A DNA stretch of 64,000 nt from Gammaproteobacteria bacterium (lineage in GTDB: Bacteria; Pseudomonadota; Gammaproteobacteria; Chromatiales; Chromatiaceae): positions 1 through 64,000 of the forward strand of contig JAJFJN010000075.1 in NCBI GenBank assembly GCA_021773975.1, in the 5' to 3' direction. Shown in pieces: positions 1 through 8,320 of this stretch. Under the pieces are notes generated by a model, which worked only from the letters and a program-made list of their open reading frames with translations, did not search any database and was not told the origin of the DNA. The stretch's first letter is position 1, and every line of letters begins with the position of its first letter. The position numbers were made by a program, and so were the translations under genes.

Positions 1-217
1 ATGTGCCCGCGATGGGTGAGGTCTCCTTGCGGCAGCTCCGGCAGACCAAGAGCTTGCGCTTTGCCAAATACCAATATTCATCATGCTGACAGCGAGGACA
101 GGAAAAACCATCGGGCCAGCGGCTCTGGATCAAATACTCAATACACGACTGTTCTGATGCAAACTGCTTGCGAAAGTCCCGCACTGTCTTTGGATAAGCT
201 GGTTTGGAGTTCTTCAC
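1..217 (-). mobile_element. IS1595-family transposase, N-terminal part, cut by window edge
   Basis: The minus strand reads from a GTG at 217 to the window edge without a stop. The protein has a short helical start, the phrase YLIQSRWPDGFSCPRC, a second CRSC knuckle and then KETSPIAGT. This zinc-ribbon N-terminus followed by a T-S-x-x-A-G-T segment is characteristic of IS1595-family transposases. A stop at 236-238 limits the frame upstream, so GTG is the most likely start. The catalytic domain lies outside the window. It sits just upstream of decayed biosynthetic genes and may mark an edge of the island. The inverted repeat could not be defined. Confidence 0.75.
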
Positions 218-352
218 AGATAGACTATGGTTCAGTTAGATCGTAGGAGTCAAGTGCCCAAGCATTTATATAAAATTGTAAACGTAATTGCTAATAGGTG
301 ATTAAATCATCAAGTGATAATACCTATGAGTTTATAGATAGGGAGGGTTGCT

Positions 353-442
353 ATGATTAATTGTGAAGTTGAGATATTTAATTTTACTGATTGGGTATCA
401 TTCAATCTCCCTGTAATATATACCGTGATTGAGATGTATTAA
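353..442 (+). CDS. Possible 29-residue small ORF with good ribosome site
   Basis: An ATG at 353 is preceded by GGGAGG at 341-346 with normal spacing, and the frame stays open for 29 codons. The peptide (MINCEVEIFNFTDWVSFN...) matches nothing I recognise. It lies between the IS1595 piece and the ACP remnant in AT-rich DNA. It could be the decayed start of another gene of the old cluster, a leader peptide, or chance. Confidence 0.2.
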   Translation: MINCEVEIFNFTDWVSFNLPVIYTVIEMY

Positions 443-495
443 TGTAATAACAAAAAATAACTGTTTTTTAGATTAACCTAGAATGTAGGAATAGT

Positions 496-732
496 ATGAA
501 TAATCTATCTGCAAAAGAACTTGAAGTAGCAGAACTTATTGTAGATTCATTGAATCTTGAGGATATTACTGCAGAAGAGATTGACCCACATGCTCCATTG
601 TTTCGTGGTGGACTGGGTCTTGATTCCATTGATGCATTTGTGTGCTCTCTTGGCATTAAGCAAAAATATGGCATCCAACTACGTGCAGAAGATGAAGATG
701 TGAATCGGATTTTCACATACTCTCTACTTTAA
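496..732 (+). pseudogene. Truncated acyl carrier protein, copy of the ACP at 15456-15722
   Basis: The 78-residue frame aligns closely with the intact ACP at 15456-15722: both start with KELEVA, share LNLEDIT and carry the phosphopantetheine site GLGLDSIDA. The Ser is present. After the shared IF near residue 73 the copies diverge and this one stops, losing the last helix, which includes the ALTSYI segment of the intact copy. The next bases already encode the middle of an acyltransferase, so one deletion probably fused the two genes. The product is probably non-functional. It could still be translated, since start and core are intact. Confidence 0.75.
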
Positions 733-737
733 AATAA

Positions 738-887
738 CTAAGTCGTATTCTCGGTCGTCAGGCCAGACTGTCTGATGTGGCGTGACATATGCGCTGTTTT
801 TCCTCCACTATTCTTGATCGGGTTTTTCTATTAGCTGATCGTAGTGATAAGTTTGATATTCAGCATAACAACCCAGAAGTTTATTAG
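738..887 (+). pseudogene. Internal fragment of LpxL-like acyltransferase
   Basis: A 50-codon stretch directly after the truncated ACP reads LSRILGRQARLSDVA, then a TGA, then HMRCFSSTILDRVFLLADRS. It aligns without gaps to the intact acyltransferase at 14497-15402, which has LSRALKRPPTLKDIARHIHCF and STILDRVFLLADQSD. The TGA replaces the Arg codon between A and H, a CGA to TGA type change. The fragment ends in a stop at 885-887 before the catalytic H-x4-E motif. N- and C-terminal parts are gone. Gene order ACP then acyltransferase is the same as in the intact minus-strand operon. Confidence 0.85.
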
Positions 888-895
888 GTAAATAA

Positions 896-1558
896 ATGAA
901 GTCATGTTTAAAAATGCTACGGGGAGATGGCCTACTTACTTTCTTGTTGTCAAACATTGTGTTGGCAGCCACTCTTTGCATACCTCTGCTCTTTTGTTTT
1001 AGACGTGTGCTGATTATGGCTCAGGAAGCCACATCAGATTCAGCCTCTGGAGAGCTTCTAGTAATCCTCGGTCTTTGTTTAAAAGGTAATTGTGCTACAG
1101 ATGATTTTATTGCCCGTCTTGATCGAGGAGTGCAGTTGTACCAGGAGGCAGGCAATAAAAAGGTGCTTTTACTTGGCGGAATAACTAAAGACAATACCGT
1201 GAGTGAAGCGGAGTGTGGGCGCGCTTATCTACTGTCGCAGGGGGTGTCGGATGAGGATATCTATGTAGAAGGTCAATCGCGCAACACGCTTGAGAATCTA
1301 CATTTTGCACGACCGGTAATGAAATCCTGGGGAAGTGTTGTTTTTATCTCAAATCGATACCACTTGGCACGATGCTCACTGTTGGCCCAAGGGTTGGGCT
1401 TAGAGCATCAGCTGTGTGCGGCAGAATGTGTGTTTCATATGTCACCAACCGTGCTACTTCGGCTTGCTATTGAAGCTTATTATTGCCATTGGTACATGAC
1501 AGGCAAATACTGGTCAATACTAACAAAAAACAGGAAAAGTCTGGATAGGATTAGCTGA
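896..1558 (+). CDS. YdcF/DUF218-type membrane-anchored protein
   Basis: The 220-residue protein has one N-terminal membrane helix (about residues 14-36) followed by a DUF218-like core. Visible family features are ILGLCLKGN after the first strand, a KVLLLGG strand, the EGQSRNTLEN segment (family S/R-x-x-T-x-E-N) and the late motif SNRYHLARC. DUF218 proteins are poorly characterised; some act in envelope polysaccharide or cofactor processes. Its reaction here is unknown. It follows the acyltransferase remnant by 8 bases. It may be a leftover of the old cluster or a part of the present one. Confidence 0.7.
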   Translation: MKSCLKMLRGDGLLTFLLSNIVLAATLCIPLLFCFRRVLIMAQEATSDSASGELLVILGLCLKGNCATDDFIARLDRGVQLYQEAGNKKVLLLGGITKDNTVSEAECGRAYLLSQGVSDEDIYVEGQSRNTLENLHFARPVMKSWGSVVFISNRYHLARCSLLAQGLGLEHQLCAAECVFHMSPTVLLRLAIEAYYCHWYMTGKYWSILTKNRKSLDRIS

Positions 1559-1665
1559 TTTTAAAGGAGTATTATAGAGCGGCCTGATTCCAATATCCGG
1601 TTGCTAAATGCGGATATGTAATGGTATGGTTTCTTCGTGTATGCCCTAACCAAACAAATGGAGAA

Positions 1666-2070
1666 ATGATGAAAACAATTAAGAAGTTATCAGGGGGCGT
1701 GTTAATTGGTTTATTAGCGCTTATTCTTACAGGCTGTCCTCACCAAACAGCGGTCTATAACGTTAATAATGCGGCAATTGCTTCGAATAAAGAAGATCTG
1801 ACGCTGAAGGATATGAGAGCAGCTATCATTAGGGCTGGGTCAAGCCTTGGCTGGCAAATGGAGGATGCTGGTCCAGGCAAGATTGAAGGCACCCTTCATC
1901 TCCGCTCTCATGTGGCAAAGATAGATATCCCTTACAGCACTAGCAACTACAGCATTCACTACAAGGACAGCACTAACCTGAACTATGATGGGGTAAATAT
2001 ACATAGCAACTATAATGGCTGGATTCAGCGTCTTGATAGATCGATCCAGGTGCAGTTAAAAACGCTATAG
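1666..2070 (+). CDS. Small putative outer-membrane lipoprotein
   Basis: ATG codons at 1666 and 1669 follow GGAG and start a lipoprotein signal peptide (MKTIKK, hydrophobic stretch, lipobox LTGC). An upstream in-frame ATG at 1621 would spoil the signal. The mature part, about 110 residues, starts PHQTAVYNVNN and is rich in Ser, Asn and Tyr near the end. It resembles small uncharacterised gammaproteobacterial lipoproteins, but I do not recognise a named family. It ends just before a strong terminator, so it closes the short unit starting with the YdcF-like gene. Confidence 0.65.
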   Translation: MMKTIKKLSGGVLIGLLALILTGCPHQTAVYNVNNAAIASNKEDLTLKDMRAAIIRAGSSLGWQMEDAGPGKIEGTLHLRSHVAKIDIPYSTSNYSIHYKDSTNLNYDGVNIHSNYNGWIQRLDRSIQVQLKTL

Positions 2071-2102
2071 TGGGCTATGAGTCCGCCTAGTTATATAAAA
2101 AT

Positions 2103-2130
2103 CGGGGCAGTTTTATCTGCCCCGTTTTTT
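2103..2130 (+). terminator. Rho-independent terminator
   Basis: An 8-bp GC-rich stem (CGGGGCAG with CTGCCCCG) closes a 6-base loop and is followed by six T. It ends transcription of the lipoprotein gene and insulates the biosynthetic operon that starts about 50 bases later. Confidence 0.9.
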
Positions 2131-2181
2131 ATATAACTACAGATGTTATTCATAATAGTTGTTCTCTGTTTGTTGTAGTGT

Positions 2182-4185
2182 TTGGCCGTATGGAAATTGT
2201 GTAGCGTGAGTAAGTCTTCTCGTAATTGGTTGATCGCGCCAATTACCTTCGTCTGTTATACCGGCGCTGTTCATTTTGGTGCACTTTCAGGTCAGACCTT
2301 TCCCGCTTTTTTTCTTCTTGTTCTGCTTGTTCTTTCTGGGCTCATCGGCGGACTAAAAAGGGGAGAGCCTTCTGCCTGGTGGATGTTGTTTGCCTTGCTG
2401 GGGTTGGCTGCTGCGCTTGAGTTAGGTGATATGGGTTATGCGCTCTTTTATCTTCCCCCCATTCTGATTAATGCGATATTGGGTATTTATTTTGGCCGCT
2501 CGCTGGTATCAGGGCGTGTGCCAGTGATAACACATTTTGCCATTATCATGGATGGTTGGAGTGGTGGTAATGTGACAAGTTACACCCAAAAATTGACTCT
2601 AGCCTGGGCAGTTTTTTTTGGTGTTATGGCGCTGGAGTCATTGCTGTTGGCACTGTTTGCCCCTCTAGATGTCTGGTCACTGTTTACCAATCTGTTGAAT
2701 TATCTGTTTGTTGCCATTTTCTTTATTGTTGAGTATTTCATTCGCCTCCGCGCACTTCCAGAGTTGGATCACTATGGTTTTGTTGGATTCATTCGATCCC
2801 TGGCGGCAACTGATTTCAGCGTTCTTGGGAAATCGAATGTTCAAGCAGCCCACCCTGCGAAGTCTTCTATGATCTCTCCTACCCTTGAGTGTTGGGTGAT
2901 GAGTCGTGCAGATGAGAAGGTTGACCGAGCTACTTTTCTGGGCCATGTAAGACAGATTGCTGATGGGTTGCCTACTGCGGGCCATGCCATCAATCTGTGT
3001 GAAGATCGATACCTGTTTGCCGTCGCATTTTGTGCGTTGTTAACCAGAGGCCAGGTAAACCTGCTCCCGCCTAACAGGAGTGTTGAGGTGGCTGAAGATA
3101 TCGCCGCAGAGTTTCCCGACTGTTACTGTATTACGGATGCACTGATTGATCTGTTGCATCTAAAACAGCATGTGATTCAGATTCCGAATGGATGTTCTGT
3201 TCAGGCTTGTTCTGAGCCTGAAATAGCCGCTAATCAAAAGGTTGCTATCCTTTATACCTCTGGTAGTAGTGGACGGCCCCGTCCAAACCGGAAAAGTTGG
3301 AGAGAGTTTAAGGTTGGAGCGCAGTTGACAGCCAAGCGGTTTGGTTTTGAGCCAGGCAGAGGTCTTACTGTCATCGCCACTGTTCCTCAGCAGCATATGT
3401 ATGGACTGGAATTGACAGTTATTTTACCGCTGGTAGCGGGGATTTCTGTCCATGGTGGCAGGCCATTTTTCCCAGATGATGTGCGCGATACCCTCTGTTC
3501 GATTTCTTCTCCTCGTGTTTTGGTGACAACGCCGGTGCATTTGCGCGCCTGTATTGAGGCAGATTTGTCCTGGCCTGAGGTCGATTTTATTGTTTCTGCT
3601 ACAGCTCCTCTTTCCCAAGAGTTGGCGGCTAGGGGGGAGGCTGTATTTGATGCGCCAGTACTGGATATTTTTGGCAGCACTGAGACCGGAGCGATAGCGA
3701 GCCGACGAACAGCCAGAGAGTCGTTATGGCGTTTGTATGAGGGTTTAACACTTACGGATGACGGGAATGGGTGTTTTGTTCAAGGCGGGCATTTGGCCCA
3801 GCCCGTTGTTTTGAATGACTACATTAGGTTTTGTGGGGTGGATCAATTTGAGCTTTTGGGTCGTTGTTCAGATATGGTCAATATCGCAGGTAAACGCGCT
3901 TCACTGGCTGAACTCAATATCCGATTGAATGAAGTGGCGGGTGTGCGTGATGGAGTGATGCTGGTTCAGGATGAGATGGACGTCAGGGTGCCTCGTTTGT
4001 GTGCAGTAGTGGTGGCACCACACGTGGCAAAAGAACAGATTCTCTTGGCGTTAGCTCAGCGTGTTGATCCGGTTTTTTTACCAAGACCCATCTATTTTAT
4101 TGAACATCTACCTCGCAATGAGAGCGGTAAATTACCTCGGGACAGGCTGGATAAGCTACTTGAAGAGGTTGCCGGTAGGTCTTGA
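2182..4185 (+). CDS. Fused COG4648-like membrane domain and AMP-dependent acyl ligase (ApeG-ApeH type)
   Basis: The 667-residue product has an N-terminal integral membrane domain of about 200 residues (several helices, including YALFYLPPILINAILGI) like the COG4648 protein of aryl polyene clusters. An AMP-forming ligase domain follows, with ATP motif YTSGSSGRP near residue 357, DIFGSTETG and the C-terminal SGKLPRDRL lysine. In E. coli-type clusters these are two genes, apeG and apeH; here they are fused. The expected role is ATP-dependent activation of the starter or acyl group for loading on the ACP. The start is uncertain: TTG 2182 or GTG 2206. The next gene overlaps (TGATG). Confidence 0.8.
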   Translation: MAVWKLCSVSKSSRNWLIAPITFVCYTGAVHFGALSGQTFPAFFLLVLLVLSGLIGGLKRGEPSAWWMLFALLGLAAALELGDMGYALFYLPPILINAILGIYFGRSLVSGRVPVITHFAIIMDGWSGGNVTSYTQKLTLAWAVFFGVMALESLLLALFAPLDVWSLFTNLLNYLFVAIFFIVEYFIRLRALPELDHYGFVGFIRSLAATDFSVLGKSNVQAAHPAKSSMISPTLECWVMSRADEKVDRATFLGHVRQIADGLPTAGHAINLCEDRYLFAVAFCALLTRGQVNLLPPNRSVEVAEDIAAEFPDCYCITDALIDLLHLKQHVIQIPNGCSVQACSEPEIAANQKVAILYTSGSSGRPRPNRKSWREFKVGAQLTAKRFGFEPGRGLTVIATVPQQHMYGLELTVILPLVAGISVHGGRPFFPDDVRDTLCSISSPRVLVTTPVHLRACIEADLSWPEVDFIVSATAPLSQELAARGEAVFDAPVLDIFGSTETGAIASRRTARESLWRLYEGLTLTDDGNGCFVQGGHLAQPVVLNDYIRFCGVDQFELLGRCSDMVNIAGKRASLAELNIRLNEVAGVRDGVMLVQDEMDVRVPRLCAVVVAPHVAKEQILLALAQRVDPVFLPRPIYFIEHLPRNESGKLPRDRLDKLLEEVAGRS

Positions 4186-4505
4186 TGGAGCGCCAGATTT
4201 ACACCACTGTTCCCGCTGATCATCCCTCCCTTGCGGGACATTTTCCTGGCAACCCAGTTGTGCCGGCTGTGGTGATTCTTGATCGGGTATTGGAAGCGGT
4301 AAAAACGCAACAGCCAAAGGCTCAACTTATAGGGCTTCCCGTGGTGAAATTTGTTTTGCCGTTGAAGCCGGATGTTGAGTTTGTGATCTCTCTTTCTCAG
4401 GTATCGGACAGGCGAATACGGTTTGAGTGCACAGCTATTGATGGGGCTCTGTTTGCTAAAGGACAGTTGGATATTGATGGGGATGAGGATCTTACAGTCT
4501 CCTAG
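4185..4505 (+). CDS. ApeI-like hotdog 3-hydroxyacyl-ACP dehydratase
   Basis: The 106-residue single-hotdog protein carries the FabZ/ApeI-type signature DHPSLAGHFPGNPVVPAVV, where the His of GHFPGNP is the expected catalytic residue. Such proteins dehydrate 3-hydroxyacyl-ACP to the trans-2-enoyl form during polyene chain growth. The ATG at 4185 overlaps the stop of the ligase gene (TGATG), indicating translational coupling. Its end overlaps the exporter gene by 23 bases. It is distinct from the second dehydratase at 10298-10744; paired dehydratases are normal in aryl polyene clusters. Confidence 0.8.
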   Translation: MERQIYTTVPADHPSLAGHFPGNPVVPAVVILDRVLEAVKTQQPKAQLIGLPVVKFVLPLKPDVEFVISLSQVSDRRIRFECTAIDGALFAKGQLDIDGDEDLTVS

Positions 4506-6816
4506 AAAACTGATTATCAGCTTCTGGCTCCTCTGCCTGCTTCTGGTGGGTTGGAGTTTGAGTGTGAACCTGACTGTACAGTCTGATCTTTCCCAGTTTA
4601 TGCCTGCGGGTGCTTCGGCAGATGAGGCGATGATGCTGAATCGGTTGCAGGAAGGGCCAGCAGCTCGATTGGTGCTGATAGCGATTGAGCAGGGTGAGCT
4701 GGAACAGCGGGCAGCTTCCAGCAAGGCTCTGGCCAAGTTGCTGCGCGAGAGTGGTTTATTTACCCAGGTTAAAAATGGTGAGTTTGGGCTGGATGGCACG
4801 GAGCGTCAGCGGCTGGCAGCCCACCGATACTTGTTGAGTCCAGAAGTTTCGGTGCATCGGTTTAGTGAGCAGGGGTTGCGGGCCGCTCTAATGCAGCGAC
4901 TCGATGATCTGCGTATGCCGCTGTTGCTGGATAAGAGCGCATTGCCATCAGACCCCACTGCCGAAACCCTGGCCATTTTGCGGAACTGGGGTAGCAATCC
5001 CCAGCCTGAGCGGATCAAAGGAGTTTGGTTTTCCCTAGATACAAAACAGGCTCTGTTGTTGGCTGAAGTAGCGGCGGCAGGTCTGGCTTTGGATCAGCAG
5101 CAGGCGGCATTGGATTTTATTAAACAGGCCTTCAATCAAGTCAAAGCAGACAGCGGTGTGCATTTGCTGCTCAGTGGTTCCCCAATGTTTGCCACCGGTT
5201 CCCGAGAGATTATTCGAGGGGAGATGACGACGCTAAGCACTTATTCCACCGTTGCGCTTATTCTGATCCTATCGTTGGCCTATCGCTCTCCCCGACTTTT
5301 ACTATTGGCGGGTGTGCCATTGGGAGCTGCTGTTGTGGCGGGTATGGGAGCGGTGAATTGGGTGTTTGATGGTGTACACGGTATCACCCTGGCCTTTGGA
5401 ATCACCCTGCTGGGGGTGGCGATTGATTATCCCATTCATCTCTTCAGTCATCTCACACCGGAGCAGAAGCCGCGCACCACGCTACAGACTATTTGGCCCA
5501 CTATGCGTTTGGGTGTTGTGACTTCAGTACTGGGCTATCTGGCTCTTTTAACTTCGGGTTTTCCAGGCCTGAGTCAGCTGGGATTGTTCACCTGTGCAGG
5601 CCTTGCCGCTGCGATTTTGACTACAAAATGGGTTGTGCCGCTTTTTTTGGAGATAGGGCCTTTGCCCACCTTTTTCCTTTGGAATGTGAAGTTGCAGCCT
5701 CGCTTGTCTTTGCAACGAGCTGGAGTGGTAGTGTTGGTGTTGCTGGGCAGTGCTGTCCTGCTCTTCCTGCTGCTACGTAATGCACCGATCTGGCAGAGCA
5801 ATCTGCGTGCTTTGAGTCCTATTCCTCAATCACTTATTACGCAGGATGGTGAGTTACGTAAGGCATTTCGAACACCGGATCTTAATCACATGTTGGTGGC
5901 GCGGGCTGCTTCACCCGAAGAGGCTTTGCAGCTGAGCGAGCAGTTGGAGGTTAGACTGGTTCCAGCAGTGGATGCGGGGTTGATCAGTGGATTTGATCTG
6001 GCAAGCCGCTATCTGCCCAGCATCCAGCGGCAGTTGCAGCGCCAATCACTCTTGCCGGAGCGGCAGGCATTGGAGGCGAGACTGGCGGCGGCTCAACAGG
6101 GGTTGCCTTTCAAGCAGGGGCTGTTTGCCCCTTTTGTAGAGGCGATGGAGCAAGCCAGAGAAATGGCTCCTTTGAGTTTGGATGATGTGAATGATGGTGT
6201 GTTGGGGATGCGCCTGAGGACACTCTTGTTTACTGAGGACGGTGGGTGGGTGCTGATGGTGCCCCTCTATGGTGTGAATGATGAAAAGGCCTTTGGGCAG
6301 TGGATGGATCAGCTGGGATTAGCGGAAGTGAGATATATCAATCTCCGACAGGAGATGGAGGGATTGATTGACCGTTTCCGTGATGTGGCGTTGGAGCGGC
6401 TGGGGCTGGGAGCGCTGGTTATTCTTTTCACGCTTTCAATTGGATTGAGATCATTGAGGCGTGGTTTTCATATTTTGACCCCGGTCTGTCTGGCGGTTGC
6501 CATTGATTTGGCATTACTGCTGTTGATGGGGCAGCTGCTTTCGTTGTTTCATCTGATTGCACTGTTGCTGGTCATGGGTATTGGTATTGATTACAGCCTC
6601 TTTTTTAACCGTCAGGAAGTGGATGAGGAAGGGAGACAGCGCACCCTGCATGCGCTCTTGGTTTGTGCCATCTCCACAGTGATGGTGTTCGGAATTCTCG
6701 CCAGCTCTGAGATACCTGTGCTCAAGGCTATTGGACAGACCGTCTCTATTGGCGTCTTTTTCAGTTTTCTGGCAGCCGCTTTTTTCTCACCAACTCAGTG
6801 CCGGACATCAGCGTAA
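4483..6816 (+). CDS. MMPL/RND-family lipid exporter
   Basis: The roughly 777-residue protein has the two-fold MMPL plan: one N-terminal helix, a large periplasmic loop (about residues 30-240), five helices, then the same layout repeated from about residue 405. The second helix bundle contains MGIGIDYSLFFNR, a typical MMPL proton-relay segment, matched by LGVAIDYPIHLF in the first half. Aryl polyene clusters carry such an exporter (ApeM type) next to a LolA-like gene. It probably moves the lipid product across the inner membrane. The start at 4483 (MRILQSPRK) follows ribosome-site-like GGGGATGAGG. A decayed second copy lies at 17842-18198. Confidence 0.85.
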   Translation: MRILQSPRKLIISFWLLCLLLVGWSLSVNLTVQSDLSQFMPAGASADEAMMLNRLQEGPAARLVLIAIEQGELEQRAASSKALAKLLRESGLFTQVKNGEFGLDGTERQRLAAHRYLLSPEVSVHRFSEQGLRAALMQRLDDLRMPLLLDKSALPSDPTAETLAILRNWGSNPQPERIKGVWFSLDTKQALLLAEVAAAGLALDQQQAALDFIKQAFNQVKADSGVHLLLSGSPMFATGSREIIRGEMTTLSTYSTVALILILSLAYRSPRLLLLAGVPLGAAVVAGMGAVNWVFDGVHGITLAFGITLLGVAIDYPIHLFSHLTPEQKPRTTLQTIWPTMRLGVVTSVLGYLALLTSGFPGLSQLGLFTCAGLAAAILTTKWVVPLFLEIGPLPTFFLWNVKLQPRLSLQRAGVVVLVLLGSAVLLFLLLRNAPIWQSNLRALSPIPQSLITQDGELRKAFRTPDLNHMLVARAASPEEALQLSEQLEVRLVPAVDAGLISGFDLASRYLPSIQRQLQRQSLLPERQALEARLAAAQQGLPFKQGLFAPFVEAMEQAREMAPLSLDDVNDGVLGMRLRTLLFTEDGGWVLMVPLYGVNDEKAFGQWMDQLGLAEVRYINLRQEMEGLIDRFRDVALERLGLGALVILFTLSIGLRSLRRGFHILTPVCLAVAIDLALLLLMGQLLSLFHLIALLLVMGIGIDYSLFFNRQEVDEEGRQRTLHALLVCAISTVMVFGILASSEIPVLKAIGQTVSIGVFFSFLAAAFFSPTQCRTSA

Positions 6817-8294
6817 TGCGCGTACTTTTCATCTACTCCAACCATATCCGTGACCTGCTTCCGGCTCCACCCATTGGGCTGAGCTATGTAGCCAGTGCAA
6901 CGGCAGATGCAGGGCATGAGGTGAAGTTCGTTGATATGCTGGTGGCTACTGCCGGACTGAGGGAGTTGCAACAGGTGTTGCAGCAGTTCAAGCCTGATGT
7001 TGTCGCCATTTCTGTACGTAATATTGACAATGTTGTGCATCAGCGCCTGATGCGGCATCTGGATGTGTTGGCGCAACAGACCGCGTTGGTGCGCCGCTTT
7101 AGTGAGGCCAAGATTGTGCTGGGTGGGCCTGCCATCTCTATCTTGCGAGAGGGAGCACTGACCCATATTGATGCTGATATTGCCGTATTGGGCGAGGGAG
7201 AGCAGAGTTTTCCCCAACTGCTGACAGCGCTGGAGAAGGGCGAGGGTTATGCTGAGGTACCAGGCATCTGTTATAGGAAAGGGGATGAAGTGTGTAGTTC
7301 CCCTGCCAGGCCCCAGGTATTGACTGAGTTTGGCCCTTCCGGCATGGAGCGCTGGATCTCCTGGAAGCCTTATGCCCGCCTTGGTGCCACCTGGCCTATC
7401 CAGAGTAAACGCGGCTGCCCTTTTTTCTGCAGCTATTGTACCTATCCCACCATTGAAGGGCGCAAGTGCCGCCAGCGGTCAGCTCAGGATGTGGTCGAGG
7501 AGATGCGCCGTGTGAACCGTACTCTGAGGGTTCAATGCTTTGAATTGATCGATTCGGTGTTTAACTCCCCTGAAAGTGCGGCTATTGAACTTTGTGAAAC
7601 GATTATCCGTTCTGATCTTAAGGTAAGCCTGACCACCATGGGAGTAAATCCTCGCAATCTCTCCCAAGAGTTGCTGACGTTGATGAAGCGAGCTGGATTT
7701 AACTCCATGATGGTGACACCTGAGAGTGCCAGCGATCCTGTGCTGGATAAAATGCGCAAAGGATTTACGGTAGCGGATGTTGAATTATGCGCCCAGCGAG
7801 TGCGTAAATCAGGGATTGCCAGTATGTGGTTCTTCATGTTGGGAGCACCGGGTGAGACGCAGGAGACGGCTGATGAGACGGTATCGTTTGTTGAGCAGCA
7901 TTTGAATTGGTCAAACTGCCTGCCCATGTTTACTACGGGTATTCGTATTTTGCCGGGCACAGATCTCGCCATGCAGGCTAGAGAGAGTGGCTATTTCTCT
8001 CCGGATCAGGATTTGATCCAATCCCTCTTCTATTTCTCACCGGAGGTGTCTGAGGCGTGGTTGTTGGATCGTGTGAACCGGGCAGTGGCGATCTGCCCAA
8101 ATGTTGTGCATGCAGGGGAAGATCCTTCGGGTGGGTGGACTGCACGGCAACTGTACAAGCTGTTTCATTATGCAGGTATCGCCCCCCCTTATTGGCGCTT
8201 TTTTTCAACCTTTCTCTCGCTGAAGCCAGTTCATCAGGGAAGGGTGAAAAGGATTGAAGCAGGGCGCGGTTTTATGGGTTCTGATACTATTTAG
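6816..8294 (+). CDS. B12-binding-type radical SAM enzyme 1
   Basis: The 492-residue protein starts with a Rossmann-like cobalamin-binding-type domain (MRVLFIYSNH, PPIGLSYVAS, LGGPAISIL, LGEGEQSF) and continues with a radical SAM barrel. Its cluster motif is GCPFFCSYCTYP, a CxxxCxxC that binds [4Fe-4S] and SAM. Many members methylate unactivated carbons; others do cyclisations or rearrangements. The ATG shares its A with the exporter stop (TAATG), so it belongs to the operon. Standard aryl polyene clusters have no such enzyme, so it probably modifies the chain or head group. Its substrate cannot be read from sequence. Confidence 0.85.
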   Translation: MRVLFIYSNHIRDLLPAPPIGLSYVASATADAGHEVKFVDMLVATAGLRELQQVLQQFKPDVVAISVRNIDNVVHQRLMRHLDVLAQQTALVRRFSEAKIVLGGPAISILREGALTHIDADIAVLGEGEQSFPQLLTALEKGEGYAEVPGICYRKGDEVCSSPARPQVLTEFGPSGMERWISWKPYARLGATWPIQSKRGCPFFCSYCTYPTIEGRKCRQRSAQDVVEEMRRVNRTLRVQCFELIDSVFNSPESAAIELCETIIRSDLKVSLTTMGVNPRNLSQELLTLMKRAGFNSMMVTPESASDPVLDKMRKGFTVADVELCAQRVRKSGIASMWFFMLGAPGETQETADETVSFVEQHLNWSNCLPMFTTGIRILPGTDLAMQARESGYFSPDQDLIQSLFYFSPEVSEAWLLDRVNRAVAICPNVVHAGEDPSGGWTARQLYKLFHYAGIAPPYWRFFSTFLSLKPVHQGRVKRIEAGRGFMGSDTI

Positions 8295-8320
8295 CCTGTT
8301 TTGATGGGTTGCTTATATAC

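Noticed and set aside
1-246. Plus-strand 81-residue open frame at the left edge
   Set aside because: It is antisense to a recognisable IS1595-type zinc-ribbon transposase on the minus strand and has no family features.
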